DNA of 33,724 nt from a virus. The translations under genes and the position numbers were made by a program. The notes below the pieces were generated by a model. It worked only from the letters and a program-made list of their open reading frames with translations, had not been told where the DNA came from and did no database searches. The stretch spans positions 1 to 33,724 of IMG/VR virus record IMGVR_UViG_3300035698_035432, one strand, 5' to 3'. Shown one piece after another: positions 6,968 to 14,132 of the stretch. The first letter of the stretch is position 1. Each line of letters begins with the position of its first letter.

Positions 6968-7474
6968 ATGGCAAGACACCGAATCGACAGTGAAATCACG
7001 ACGCTCAAGAGCTGGGACGAGGTCGACCAGGCCGTGCGCGAGATCGGCGAGCACGACGCTCGGATCGAGCACGCCGAGGCGAAGCTCACGAAGCAGGTCA
7101 ACGAGCTCAAAGAGAACGCGGAGAACACGGCGCGGCCGTGGCAGGAGAACCGCGAGCTGCTGCTCCGCCAGGTCGAGGAGTTCTGCAAGCGGAACAAGCG
7201 CGACTTCGGCGGGAAGAAGAGCCTCGAGCTCAACTACGGGGTCGTTGGCTTCCGGCGGTCGACGCGGCTCCGCGTCAAGAAGGTGGCTGAGACGCTGGCC
7301 GAACTGAAGCTGCGGGCCATGGAAAGCTGCATTCGCATCAAAGAGGGCGTCAACAAGGACGCACTGGGAGAGCTCGACGACGAGACGCTCGGCGAACTCG
7401 GCGTCACTCGCAAGATCGTCAACACGTTCTATGCGGAGCCGGACCGGGAGCAGGTCCAGGCGGTGGAGGCGTAA
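6968..7474 (+). CDS. gam: Gam-like host-nuclease inhibitor
   Basis: A 168-residue protein with GGAGAGAGA upstream of the ATG at 6968. It has the layout of Mu Gam. The first half is a long charged coiled coil (about residues 15-80, including HDARIEHAEAKLTKQVNELK), followed by the conserved GKKSLELNYGVVGFRRST segment (about 83-100). The C-terminal half is helical (KKVAETLAEL onward). Gam dimers bind linear double-stranded ends like a bacterial Ku and block RecBCD-type exonucleases, protecting transposing or incoming DNA. It overlaps the next gene by TAATG. Confidence 0.93.
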   Translation: MARHRIDSEITTLKSWDEVDQAVREIGEHDARIEHAEAKLTKQVNELKENAENTARPWQENRELLLRQVEEFCKRNKRDFGGKKSLELNYGVVGFRRSTRLRVKKVAETLAELKLRAMESCIRIKEGVNKDALGELDDETLGELGVTRKIVNTFYAEPDREQVQAVEA

Positions 7475-7722
7475 TGGATTTTCGAAAGGAATTCAAAGAG
7501 CGCCTGCGCGGCGCATCTGATGTCGGGGCACAGCACGCGCTCAAACAGGCGTACGAGTGTGAGCAGACTCTCCAGAAGGCACGCGCGAAGGTCGACACGA
7601 CGGGCGCCTGCGCTGTCCCGCAAGAGGAGCTCCTCGAGCTGCTGGACGCAGCGAAGACCTGCGCGCACGAGGCTGTGTACGCGCTCGGGCTGGCTCAACT
7701 GATGACCGGCGAGGAGGGCTGA
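7474..7722 (+). CDS. Small helical protein, unknown function
   Basis: An 82-residue acidic protein starting MDFRKEFKERL, coupled to gam by a one-base TAATG overlap. It is predicted helical through most of its length, with two cysteines (C28 and another in KTCAHEAVYAL). I recognise no domain. Its place in the early operon behind gam suggests co-expression with replication genes. Confidence 0.7.
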   Translation: MDFRKEFKERLRGASDVGAQHALKQAYECEQTLQKARAKVDTTGACAVPQEELLELLDAAKTCAHEAVYALGLAQLMTGEEG

Positions 7723-7723
7723 C

Positions 7724-7978
7724 ATGGCACTTCCCGCGACCAATCGTGACCACGTCGAGACGTCTCTTCGGGCGACTCGGAGCGAGCTGTCGGTCGTGCG
7801 CATCCTCAACCACAACGTCGCGAACAAGCTCAGAGATTGCGAGCTGCTCATGCGCCGGGGTGCTCCGGTGGATGACGTGCTCGGCGAGGTGGAGCCGCTG
7901 CTCGACGAGACGCTGGAACGGGTGCGGGCGATGCGTGACCCGGAGGACCCGATCCGCGGCGCGAGCGAGAGGGGCTGA
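7724..7978 (+). CDS. Small helical protein, unknown function
   Basis: An 84-residue protein beginning one base after the previous stop. Sequence such as RSELSVVRILNHNVANKLRDCELLMRRG and LLDETLERVRAMRDPED predicts two or three amphipathic helices. There is no recognisable motif. It is translated in tight sequence with its neighbours, as shown by the one-base gaps on both sides. Confidence 0.7.
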   Translation: MALPATNRDHVETSLRATRSELSVVRILNHNVANKLRDCELLMRRGAPVDDVLGEVEPLLDETLERVRAMRDPEDPIRGASERG

Positions 7979-7979
7979 G

Positions 7980-8420
7980 ATGGCGAGCGGCACCGACAGA
8001 CTCCGCATGGACGACGTCTACGAGACGTTGCCGCGGGGCGAACGCTGGACCGCGGTGCAGCTCGCCGAGGCCGTGGAACTCCGTGGCTGGGCGTGCGCGG
8101 ACTCGACGGCTCTGGCCATCGTCCGCGAGCTGCATGATCGCGGCTACATGGAGCCGGCCGGCGACTGGCACGGCGACACGCTGTGGCAGCGAAGCGAGGT
8201 GGAGCCCGCGCGTCGCCGTGGGCGCTACGTGCTGGACGCTCCGACCGAGGCCGAACGGCTGGCCGCCCGGATCGCCGAGTTGCGGGCGGAGCTCGCCGCT
8301 CGCCAGAAGACGACGTGGGTGTGGTGCTACACGGCCGGTCAGGCCATGGCGGCCGAGGTGCATGAAGCCCGCGGGTGTACCTGCAGGGCGTTGGTGAGAA
8401 AGCCGGGAAAGGCAGCGTGA
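7980..8420 (+). CDS. Winged-helix-like protein with C-terminal coiled segment
   Basis: A 146-residue protein; the ATG at 7980 follows the preceding TGA by one base. Residues about 10-65 look like a winged helix (MDDVYETLPRGERWT, TALAIVRELHDRGYMEP), then a short helical coil with LAARIAELRAELAARQ at about 92-108. The C-terminus carries three cysteines (WCYT, GCTCRAL). DNA or nucleoprotein binding is plausible; the family is not recognised. A GC hairpin five bases after the stop may end or attenuate this transcript. Confidence 0.7.
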   Translation: MASGTDRLRMDDVYETLPRGERWTAVQLAEAVELRGWACADSTALAIVRELHDRGYMEPAGDWHGDTLWQRSEVEPARRRGRYVLDAPTEAERLAARIAELRAELAARQKTTWVWCYTAGQAMAAEVHEARGCTCRALVRKPGKAA

Positions 8421-8424
8421 GGTC

Positions 8425-8444
8425 GGCCCCTCTGCGGAGGGGCC
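8425..8444 (+). terminator. GC-rich terminator-like hairpin
   Basis: GGCCCCTC (8425-8432) and GAGGGGCC (8437-8444) form a perfect 8-bp stem around a TGCG tetraloop just after a stop codon. The following TTCC is a poor U-tract, so partial termination or attenuation is likelier than a full stop. Confidence 0.6.
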
Positions 8445-8502
8445 TTCCGTGGAGCTCGTCAGCGCGGCTGGCGGGCTGCACGGAAGGAGGCGCAAGCCAA
8501 CG

Positions 8503-8925
8503 ATGGGACAGGACAGACAGCAGCTCGCGCTCGATTGGAGCCGGCCTACCGCGGTGGAGACACCGAAGGGGCTCGGTCTGTCGGACGAAGAGCGGCGAGT
8601 GCTGGGCGTCCTGGAGCGTCACCGTGGGCGAGACGCGGCGATATCCGCGCCTCAGTTTGCGGCGGCAGCCGGCATTCCCGAGCGGCGTCTGCGCGACGTG
8701 TTGCGCCACCTGGTCATTGCGCACCAGGTGCCGATGGGTTCGAGCCCGGGGACTCCGGCCGGCTACTACCTGATCGTCTCCGACGACGAGCGGATTCGCA
8801 CGCGAGAGTCACTGTTCGGCCGGGCCCTGCGCATCTTGCAACGGGCTCGGGCTTACGACCGCAGCGGCTACGCCTCGCGGCTGTGCGGGCAGATGGAGAT
8901 CGAGCTCCAGGAGGATGAGCGATGA
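8503..8925 (+). CDS. Winged-helix-like protein, unknown role
   Basis: A 140-residue protein. The ATG at 8503 is chosen because AAGGAGG lies about 12 bases upstream; the frame is open further back. Residues about 26-90 read as a winged-helix domain (DEERRVLGVLERHRG, ISAPQFAAAAGIPERRLRDVLRHL), with a Gly/Pro turn and YYLI beta wing. The C-terminal 50 residues are helical and end in an acidic tail. Such proteins are common in phage early operons; the specific job is unknown. It overlaps the muramidase start by ATGA. Confidence 0.7.
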   Translation: MGQDRQQLALDWSRPTAVETPKGLGLSDEERRVLGVLERHRGRDAAISAPQFAAAAGIPERRLRDVLRHLVIAHQVPMGSSPGTPAGYYLIVSDDERIRTRESLFGRALRILQRARAYDRSGYASRLCGQMEIELQEDER

Positions 8926-9782
8926 GTCTGGTGCTGCAGGTCGGAGACAACGGGCAAGAGGTGCGGCGGCTGCGCGAGTACTTGTGTGGAGCCGGCAGCT
9001 CGCTGGACGCGCGCTACACGACCTGGCTGGCAAAGCAGGTGCGGGAGTTCCAGGCTACCCACGACCTCGCCGTGGACGGCCTCGCCGGTCCACAGACACA
9101 GCGTGCGCTCGGTATCGAGGTGCTCGACGGACTCGACGTCAGCCACTACCAGAGCGACGGCAACCGGCCGATCGACTGGGCGGCCTGTCGTGCGGCCGGG
9201 ATTCGCTGGGCCTACATCAAGGCCACCGAGGGCAGGACGATTGCTGATGCCTGGGCGGATCGCAACCGTGCGGGTGCGCTCGGGAACGGCGTTGTGCCGG
9301 GGCTGTATCACATAGCACACCCCGAGAACAACGACGCCGCTACAGAGTGGGAGTGGTTCCGGCTCAATGCCGGGATGCGCGTGGGTTGGGGGAGCCGTCA
9401 CTACTGCGAGCTCCCGCCAGCGCTCGACATCGAGCAATGGGACTGGCGCCACAGCGCCACCGTGCCAGAGCGGATCGAGTGGCTGGCCGAATGGGGCATG
9501 CGCGCTGCGGATTGGGGCGGGGCTCGGCCCGTTCTGTACGTGGGGGCGTCATTCCTCAAGCACATGCTGCAGGGTGGCGACCGCCTCGTCGACATCTACG
9601 ACCTCTGGATATCTCGATACTGGCTCGCACGCATTTCGGACCCGCGCTACACGGGCGACTGGGACGAGTGGACGCTGTGGCAGTGGACCGGGGATGGCAC
9701 ATGTGACGGCGTCGACGGGCGGGTCGACCGGAACTACATGGCGGGCGGGCAGTTCGGCCGGCTGTTGGGGAGGGCTGCGTGA
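8922..9782 (+). CDS. Endolysin: peptidoglycan-binding domain plus GH25 muramidase
   Basis: A 286-residue protein. Residues about 5-65 are a PG_binding_1 repeat (VGDNGQEVRRLREYL, REFQATHDLAVDGLAGPQT). Residues about 68-280 are a GH25 lysozyme, with LDVSHYQS (D72), WAYIKATEG (92-104), the catalytic DxE in ALDIE (D169, E171), and WQWTGDG near the end. GH25 enzymes cut the N-acetylmuramyl-1,4-N-acetylglucosamine bond. There is no signal peptide, so release should depend on a holin; a probable one lies at 10762. Its position among early/middle genes, upstream of GemA and of a terminator, is unusual for a lysis gene. Confidence 0.93.
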   Translation: MSLVLQVGDNGQEVRRLREYLCGAGSSLDARYTTWLAKQVREFQATHDLAVDGLAGPQTQRALGIEVLDGLDVSHYQSDGNRPIDWAACRAAGIRWAYIKATEGRTIADAWADRNRAGALGNGVVPGLYHIAHPENNDAATEWEWFRLNAGMRVGWGSRHYCELPPALDIEQWDWRHSATVPERIEWLAEWGMRAADWGGARPVLYVGASFLKHMLQGGDRLVDIYDLWISRYWLARISDPRYTGDWDEWTLWQWTGDGTCDGVDGRVDRNYMAGGQFGRLLGRAA

Positions 9783-9973
9783 CCAGGCTGCGTGCAGTGG
9801 TTGTGCTCATCGGGCTTTGCCTGACGTTGTCGTCCTGCGCCCCCGGCACGCTGACGTTGCGCCTGTCTGGGTGGGGCATCAATGCAGAGGCGCAGTGGGT
9901 GCCCGCCGAGAAGTACTCCGCCAACTCGGACGACGTCGGCGAGTGGCCGAAGGACTCCGGAGAGGAGCAGTAG
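9779..9973 (+). CDS. Small lipoprotein, lysis-associated candidate
   Basis: A 64-residue protein with a GTG start overlapping the muramidase stop (GTGA). A short basic N-terminus and hydrophobic stretch (AVVVLIGLCLTL) lead to an LSSC lipobox, with C20 as the lipidated cysteine. The mature part is about 45 residues and acidic. Location directly behind an endolysin suggests an outer-membrane spanin-like or lysis accessory role, but it lacks the proline-rich character of Rz1, so this is inference. Confidence 0.7.
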   Translation: MTRLRAVVVLIGLCLTLSSCAPGTLTLRLSGWGINAEAQWVPAEKYSANSDDVGEWPKDSGEEQ

Positions 9974-9974
9974 C

Positions 9975-10412
9975 GTGGGACTCAATCGGTCGCAATACGC
10001 CGTGCTCCACGTCGCCAAGAAGGAGCTCGCCCTGGACGACGACACGTATCGAGACGTGCTCCACGGCGTGGCCGGCGTGCGCTCCGCGAAGGAGCTCGAC
10101 CAGGTCACGTTTCGTGCGGTGATGTCTCGGTTCGAGGAGCTTGGTTTCAAGGGGTCGAATCACCGGAAGGTTCGGCCGCGGACGCGCGCCGGGCGGCCGG
10201 ACCCGAACGCCATGGTGACGGGTGCGCAGATGCGGATGTTGCAGCACCTGTACGCCGAGCTCGGTATGACGACGTTGCCGCGGCAGAACGGGTTCAACAA
10301 GCGGGTGTGTGGACATGCCTGGCCTCAGACGCGGGCTGAGGCGTCACGGGTAATCGAAGCGTTGAAGAAGATGCGAGGGAGGGGATATGACGCTGGGCCT
10401 GCACATACCTGA
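9975..10412 (+). CDS. gemA: GemA-like (Mu gp16) regulatory protein
   Basis: A 145-residue protein with a GTG start preceded by AGGAG. The N-terminal pattern (QYAVLHVAKKELALDDDTYRDVL, then VRSAKELDQVTF and MSRFEELGF) is the signature of the GemA/gp16 family of Mu-like phages. A second segment (TGAQMRMLQHLYAELGM, about residues 75-95) is also typical. GemA has been linked to modulation of host gene expression and DNA supercoiling in Mu. It ends the early block together with a small HTH gene that overlaps its 3-prime end by 26 bases. Confidence 0.88.
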   Translation: MGLNRSQYAVLHVAKKELALDDDTYRDVLHGVAGVRSAKELDQVTFRAVMSRFEELGFKGSNHRKVRPRTRAGRPDPNAMVTGAQMRMLQHLYAELGMTTLPRQNGFNKRVCGHAWPQTRAEASRVIEALKKMRGRGYDAGPAHT

Positions 10413-10581
10413 GAAGCAGCTCTTTCGGATCGACGAAACGGCGACCTTGCTCGGCGTCAGTCGGTGGACCGTCCAGCGGATGCTGAACCGCGGCGAACTG
10501 CGTGCCGTCCGACGAGGTGCGCGCGCTCGGCGTGTCTTGCGCTCTTCCATCGTCTCCTATCTCGGATCCGCCCGTCCGTAA
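10387..10581 (+). CDS. Excisionase/AlpA-like HTH protein
   Basis: A 64-residue protein with GGGAGGG upstream of its ATG, nested into the end of gemA. It is a complete MerR/excisionase-type helix-turn-helix: RIDETATLLGVSRWTVQRML (about residues 14-33), then NRGELRAVRRGARARR, ending with a short helix. In Mu this position is followed by Mor, the middle-gene activator, which I do not find. This protein may fill a switch role, possibly acting at the paired repeats at 10612-10629; that is inference. Confidence 0.8.
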   Translation: MTLGLHIPEKQLFRIDETATLLGVSRWTVQRMLNRGELRAVRRGARARRVLRSSIVSYLGSARP

Positions 10582-10611
10582 CACTCCAATTTCACGAAGC
10601 AAATACGTTTA

Positions 10612-10629
10612 TGGTGCACCGTGGTGCAC
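10612..10629. repeat. Two TGGTGCAC repeats one helical turn apart
   Basis: TGGTGCAC occurs at 10612-10619 and 10622-10629, start to start 10 bp. The first lies in a perfect GGTGCACC palindrome. They sit in the gap between the early block and the lysis/morphogenesis operon, next to an A/T-richer patch, and are a candidate activator or repressor site. Confidence 0.55.
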
Positions 10630-10690
10630 GCTTCCATCGAGATTCCCATGATCTGATAGACCCTGACCGGGCCTGGGGGGCTTCGCCATA

Positions 10691-10740
10691 GTCCACCGCC
10701 GGGGCGGGTCTTCTCGACCTCGGCGGTGGACCCTCCTTTT
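10691..10740 (+). terminator. Intrinsic terminator closing the early block
   Basis: GTCCACCGCCG (10691-10701) pairs with CGGCGGTGGAC (10721-10731), an 11-bp perfect stem. The loop contains a further GGTC/GACC pairing, and CCTCCTTTT follows. This is the best terminator in the window and separates the GemA/HTH genes from the probable holin. Confidence 0.8.
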
Positions 10741-10761
10741 GTTCCCCCCAAAGGAGTCACC

Positions 10762-11154
10762 ATGGACGTCGTCAAGCTCATCCTCGAGTTCGTTCTGCCC
10801 ATCGTCGCTTCGATCGCCATCGCCGCGCTGACCCCCGTCGCCGTATGGGCCGGCCGCAAGCTGCAGGAGAAGCTCCACCTCGAAACCGAAATCGCGCTCG
10901 ACGCTCAGTTCGCTCGCATCGCCGAGCAGGCCGTGTACTACGCCGAGGAGAAGGGCCGAGAGTGGGCCCGAGACACGGTCCCGTTTGAGGGCAGTGACAA
11001 GCTGTCGGCGGCGCTCGAATACGCCAACGCTCGCCTGGAAGAAATGGGCCTCGTCGCTGCATCCAGCAACGCGCTCAAGCAACTCATCGAGGGAAAGCTC
11101 AACCAGGAGCGCCCGTTCATGAGTGGCAAAGCCGGCGAAGCTCTTACCCAGTAA
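10762..11154 (+). CDS. Probable holin, LLH-like
   Basis: A 130-residue protein with AAAGGAG before the ATG. A single hydrophobic segment at about residues 4-30 (LILEFVLPIVASIAIAALTPVAVW) is followed by a long helical cytoplasmic domain with RIAEQAVYYAEEKGREWA and an ALEYANARLEEMGL segment. This matches the plan of LLH-family phage holins: N-terminal span, conserved AV..AEE helix and C-terminal helix pair. A holin would permeabilise the inner membrane to release the signal-less muramidase at 8922. The distance from the endolysin and the intervening terminator mean the two are probably transcribed separately. Confidence 0.7.
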   Translation: MDVVKLILEFVLPIVASIAIAALTPVAVWAGRKLQEKLHLETEIALDAQFARIAEQAVYYAEEKGREWARDTVPFEGSDKLSAALEYANARLEEMGLVAASSNALKQLIEGKLNQERPFMSGKAGEALTQ

Positions 11155-11192
11155 CAGCACTGCAACGGGCCTAGTGCCCGAGGAGAATCACG

Positions 11193-11630
11193 ATGCGCTC
11201 CAAGTTTTACACCGTCGTCGCGTTGCTCGCACTCGCCATCGTTTCCTTCGCCGTCGTAGCGGACCTCGGCCCGACGGGCTGCACGTCCAGCGGGACGGTG
11301 AACCCGGAGATCGTGGAGCCCACAGTCGCAACCGTACAGCTCAGCTGTGAGGGCCTGGCGCTGTGGTGTGACGGTGACACGCCGTTGCTCGGCGAGGCGG
11401 CGTGCCAGTGGCTGGTACCTGGGTGCCAGCTCGCCGGTGTCGCGGTGGCCCAGATCCTCAACAACCTTTCGAAGAGCAAGGGGATGCCGGGCGAACTGCC
11501 GCCAGGCTTCCTGTCTTCGAGCGAATTCGCCCACGCGTGTTTCGTGCAGCCGATCTCTGGGTGTGACGAGGCGACTGCCGCGTACGGCGCCGGGTTCGAC
11601 GTGCGCCTGGTCTTTGGTCTCGGCCAGTAA
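11193..11630 (+). CDS. Secreted cysteine-rich small protein
   Basis: A 145-residue protein with GAGGAG upstream of the ATG. Residues 1-22 form a signal peptide (RSKFYTVVALLALAIVSFAV). The mature part has seven cysteines (30, 52, 59, 71, 78, 116, 124), consistent with disulphides in the periplasm. The GPTGC around C30 is not a good lipobox. No family is recognised. Its place in the lysis block suggests an envelope role such as lysis assistance or superinfection exclusion. Confidence 0.7.
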   Translation: MRSKFYTVVALLALAIVSFAVVADLGPTGCTSSGTVNPEIVEPTVATVQLSCEGLALWCDGDTPLLGEAACQWLVPGCQLAGVAVAQILNNLSKSKGMPGELPPGFLSSSEFAHACFVQPISGCDEATAAYGAGFDVRLVFGLGQ

Positions 11631-11639
11631 GGGGGCTCG

Positions 11640-11924
11640 GTGGACGGATCGAATTGGCTGCTACTCGTCCAGGTCGTCCTTACGGCCCTTGTTGGTCTGC
11701 TGTCGTGGTTTCTGAAGAGGGCCATCGACAAGCTCGAAAAGACGCAGGAGCGTCTGTCCGATCTGCGCATCTGCCTCGCGGACGAGTACGTCAAGAAGGC
11801 CGACCTCGGGCATGTCCACGCGAAGCTCAATGCCCTCGACGACGAGTTCGACGGGATGGCCATCCGCCAGGTGCGAATCGAAGAGCGCCTGAAGCAAGTG
11901 CACGCTGTAGGAGCTGAGTCATGA
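11640..11924 (+). CDS. Small membrane-anchored coiled-coil protein
   Basis: A 94-residue protein with a GTG start nine bases after the previous stop and a G-rich ribosome site. Residues about 5-24 (NWLLLVQVVLTALVGLLSWF) span the membrane. The remaining 70 residues are charged and heptad-like (KLEKTQERLSDL, HAKLNALDDEFDGMAIRQVRIEERL). This layout and position match DUF2730-like proteins of Mu-like phages and also fit an inner-membrane spanin. It overlaps the next gene by ATGA. Confidence 0.65.
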   Translation: MDGSNWLLLVQVVLTALVGLLSWFLKRAIDKLEKTQERLSDLRICLADEYVKKADLGHVHAKLNALDDEFDGMAIRQVRIEERLKQVHAVGAES

Positions 11925-12229
11925 GCGCCAGTCCGAAACTAACGCGGGGTCGGATCCTCGCGATTCTCAAGCACAATGCCCCCAAGCCGGTGACGGTAGA
12001 GCTGCTGTTCATTGCTCTCGACGAGCTCGAGTTCGACACACCGAAGGAGCGTATCGAGCAGCATCTCAAGTACCTCGAGGAACAGAGCTATCTCCGCGTG
12101 GAGCGGGGGTGGAACGAACTCGTCGGAGCCGAGTACTGCCGGGCGATCATTTCGCAAAAGGGCCTCGCTCTCGTCAACGGCGACATCGACGAGGACGACT
12201 GGGTCGACCCGCGAGGCTACGAGGGCTGA
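11921..12229 (+). CDS. VpaChn25_0724-family phage protein
   Basis: A 102-residue protein with a winged-helix appearance: RGRILAILKHNAPKPVTVELLFIAL (about 9-33), then RIEQHLKYLEEQSYLRVER (about 43-61), and an ISQKGLALVNGDID ending. This small family sits next to the small terminase in many Mu-like phages, as here. It may be a regulator or packaging accessory; function is not established. It shares a TGATG overlap with the next gene. Confidence 0.75.
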   Translation: MSASPKLTRGRILAILKHNAPKPVTVELLFIALDELEFDTPKERIEQHLKYLEEQSYLRVERGWNELVGAEYCRAIISQKGLALVNGDIDEDDWVDPRGYEG

Positions 12230-12750
12230 TGGGCAAGCGTAGCAAAGTGGACCAGCTCCCGGAGGCCATCCGGAAGCAGGTCATCCGGCTCGTCAAGGAC
12301 GGGGTGGAGTACCGCGATATCGAAGCCAAGCTGGACGAGCTAGGCCACCCGATTTCGAAAAGCTCGCTGCATCGGTGGGGCTCCAGCTTCCAGGAGCGCA
12401 TGAAGGCCACGGCGGACATGTACGCCCAGGCCGAGGCGTACATCGCCCAGGCTGGGACGGGTACCGCTCTCGACGAAGCGGCGCACCAGATGGCGGTCGA
12501 CCTCGCCATCAGAACCCTGATGGAGCTCGGCCCCAATGCGTTCAAGGAGGAGTCACCCGTCAAACTGCTTCAGGCCATCGGTCGTCTGGAGTCAGCGGGC
12601 GTGCAGCGCGAACGGCTGAAGATGGCCGATCGACGCGCGCGCGCCGAGCAAGTCGTCAAGGAACTCGACGAAAACCCGGAGGTGAAGAAGCACTTGCCTC
12701 TGGAAACTCGTCAGAAGATTCGCGAGCAAATCTACGGGATTGTTGATTGA
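12229..12750 (+). CDS. Small terminase subunit, DUF3486 (Mu gp27-like)
   Basis: A 173-residue protein starting MGKRSKVDQLPEAI. It opens with a helix-turn-helix-like DNA recognition part (about 10-50: EAIRKQVIRLVKDGVEYRDIEAKL, ISKSSLHRWG) typical of DUF3486. Helical regions of an oligomerisation domain and a basic C-terminus follow. The small subunit recognises the phage end region and recruits the large terminase for headful packaging. The next gene begins within its stop codon. Confidence 0.88.
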   Translation: MGKRSKVDQLPEAIRKQVIRLVKDGVEYRDIEAKLDELGHPISKSSLHRWGSSFQERMKATADMYAQAEAYIAQAGTGTALDEAAHQMAVDLAIRTLMELGPNAFKEESPVKLLQAIGRLESAGVQRERLKMADRRARAEQVVKELDENPEVKKHLPLETRQKIREQIYGIVD

Positions 12751-14132
12751 CGCAGTTGCCGCCAGCCCTACCGCTCTACCCGTACCAGGTCCGCTGGGTT
12801 ACGGACCAGAGCCGGTTCAAGATCATCAACAAGGCGCGGCAGATTGGTATGTCCTTTGGCGGCGTGTCGCTGGAGCCAGTGCTGGACGGACTCGACGATC
12901 CCCGTGCGACTTGGGTGCTGCTTTCGGCTGGCGAGCGGCAGTCCAAAGAGCTCATCAACCAAGTGCGAATGCACGCGCAAGCCGTGGGCGCTGCAGCTGA
13001 CTACTTCGAAGACGAGTTCCGTGGGGACGAGGGCAGCTACAAGCTCCTCGAGGTGAAGCTCCCGACGGGCGCCCGCGTCCTCGGACTGCCGGCCAACCCC
13101 GACACCGCACGTGGATTTTCTGGGCATGTGTGCCTGGACGAGTTCGCGTTCCACAAAGACTCCCGTGCCATCTGGAAGGCGCTGTTTCCCATCGTGTCGA
13201 GGGGCTTCAAGCTGCGCATCGTCAGCACGCCCAATGGCAAGAACAACATGTTCTACCAGCTGTTCACCGACGAGTCGGGCCGCTGGTCGAAGCATTTCGT
13301 GGACATCTACAAGGCGGTCGACGAAGGCTACCCCGCCGATATCGACGAGCTCCGTGAAGCCATCAACGATCCGGATGCTTGGGCTCAGGAGTACGAGTGC
13401 CAGTTCCTTGATGCGGCGACCGCGCTGCTGACGTTCGAGCTTATCGCTGGGTGTTCCGACCCCAACGTGATGGCGAGCGAGCCGGTACTCTCGGCGCTGT
13501 CGAGCCTGAGAAATCTGAGCCTCGGCATGGACGTAGCGCGCTCCGGACACCTTACGGTCCTGTGGTTGCTCGAGCGGGTCGGCGACGTGTACTGGACCCG
13601 CGCTGTTCAGGAGCTCCAGAACACCAGGTTCCGCGTGCAGCGTGACGTCCTCAATGGCTTGCTCGAACTGCCGGGGCTGTACGGCGCCTGCATCGACAGC
13701 ACGGGCATCGGAAATCAGATGGCCGAAGAAGCCACTGAGGATTTCGGGGCCAAGGTCGAAGGGGTCAACTTCAACCCCGTGACCAAGAAGGACATGGCGA
13801 CGCGCATTCTCCGCACGTTCCAGGACCGCCGCATCCGGATCCCGGAGGGCAATATCCTGCGCAACGACCTGCACTCCGTCAGCCGCGTGATCACTTCGAA
13901 GGGCAACATCAGCTACGCAGCTCCAGAGACCAAGGACGGACACGCAGACAGGTTCTGGTCTGTTGCGCTGGCGCTTCGTGCGGCGGCGGCCGAGGCGGGC
14001 CCGGTTCGCGTCGCTTGTCCAAGCACGATGGAAGGCAAGGCCTCTAGCTCAACGATGAAACCACGACGCCGGTTCTGGACTGGCATTGGTCGTGCGCGCC
14101 GCGCGCTTGAAGGCTACGAGGAGGTCGCTTGA
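12747..14132 (+). CDS. Large terminase subunit (Mu gp28-like)
   Basis: A 461-residue packaging motor. The only usable start is TTG at 12747, overlapping the upstream TGA, because a stop precedes it and the Walker A region begins before the first internal Met. The ATPase has a Walker A variant KARQIGMS (about residues 29-36) and a Walker B VCLDEFAF (about 128-135), followed by RIVSTPNGKNN. The RNase H-like nuclease shows acidic positions in LGMDVARSG, ACIDSTGIG and DGHADRFWS. It cuts DNA and pumps it into the prohead in an ATP-driven manner. The C-terminus is basic and ends coupled to the portal gene. Confidence 0.95.
   Translation: MTQLPPALPLYPYQVRWVTDQSRFKIINKARQIGMSFGGVSLEPVLDGLDDPRATWVLLSAGERQSKELINQVRMHAQAVGAAADYFEDEFRGDEGSYKLLEVKLPTGARVLGLPANPDTARGFSGHVCLDEFAFHKDSRAIWKALFPIVSRGFKLRIVSTPNGKNNMFYQLFTDESGRWSKHFVDIYKAVDEGYPADIDELREAINDPDAWAQEYECQFLDAATALLTFELIAGCSDPNVMASEPVLSALSSLRNLSLGMDVARSGHLTVLWLLERVGDVYWTRAVQELQNTRFRVQRDVLNGLLELPGLYGACIDSTGIGNQMAEEATEDFGAKVEGVNFNPVTKKDMATRILRTFQDRRIRIPEGNILRNDLHSVSRVITSKGNISYAAPETKDGHADRFWSVALALRAAAAEAGPVRVACPSTMEGKASSSTMKPRRRFWTGIGRARRALEGYEEVA

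Noticed and set aside
5568-6974. Leftward 468-codon open frame opposite transposase B
   Set aside because: It covers the A/B junction antisense; its C-terminal part is Ser/Arg/Pro-rich noise, and B carries intact Walker motifs on the other strand.
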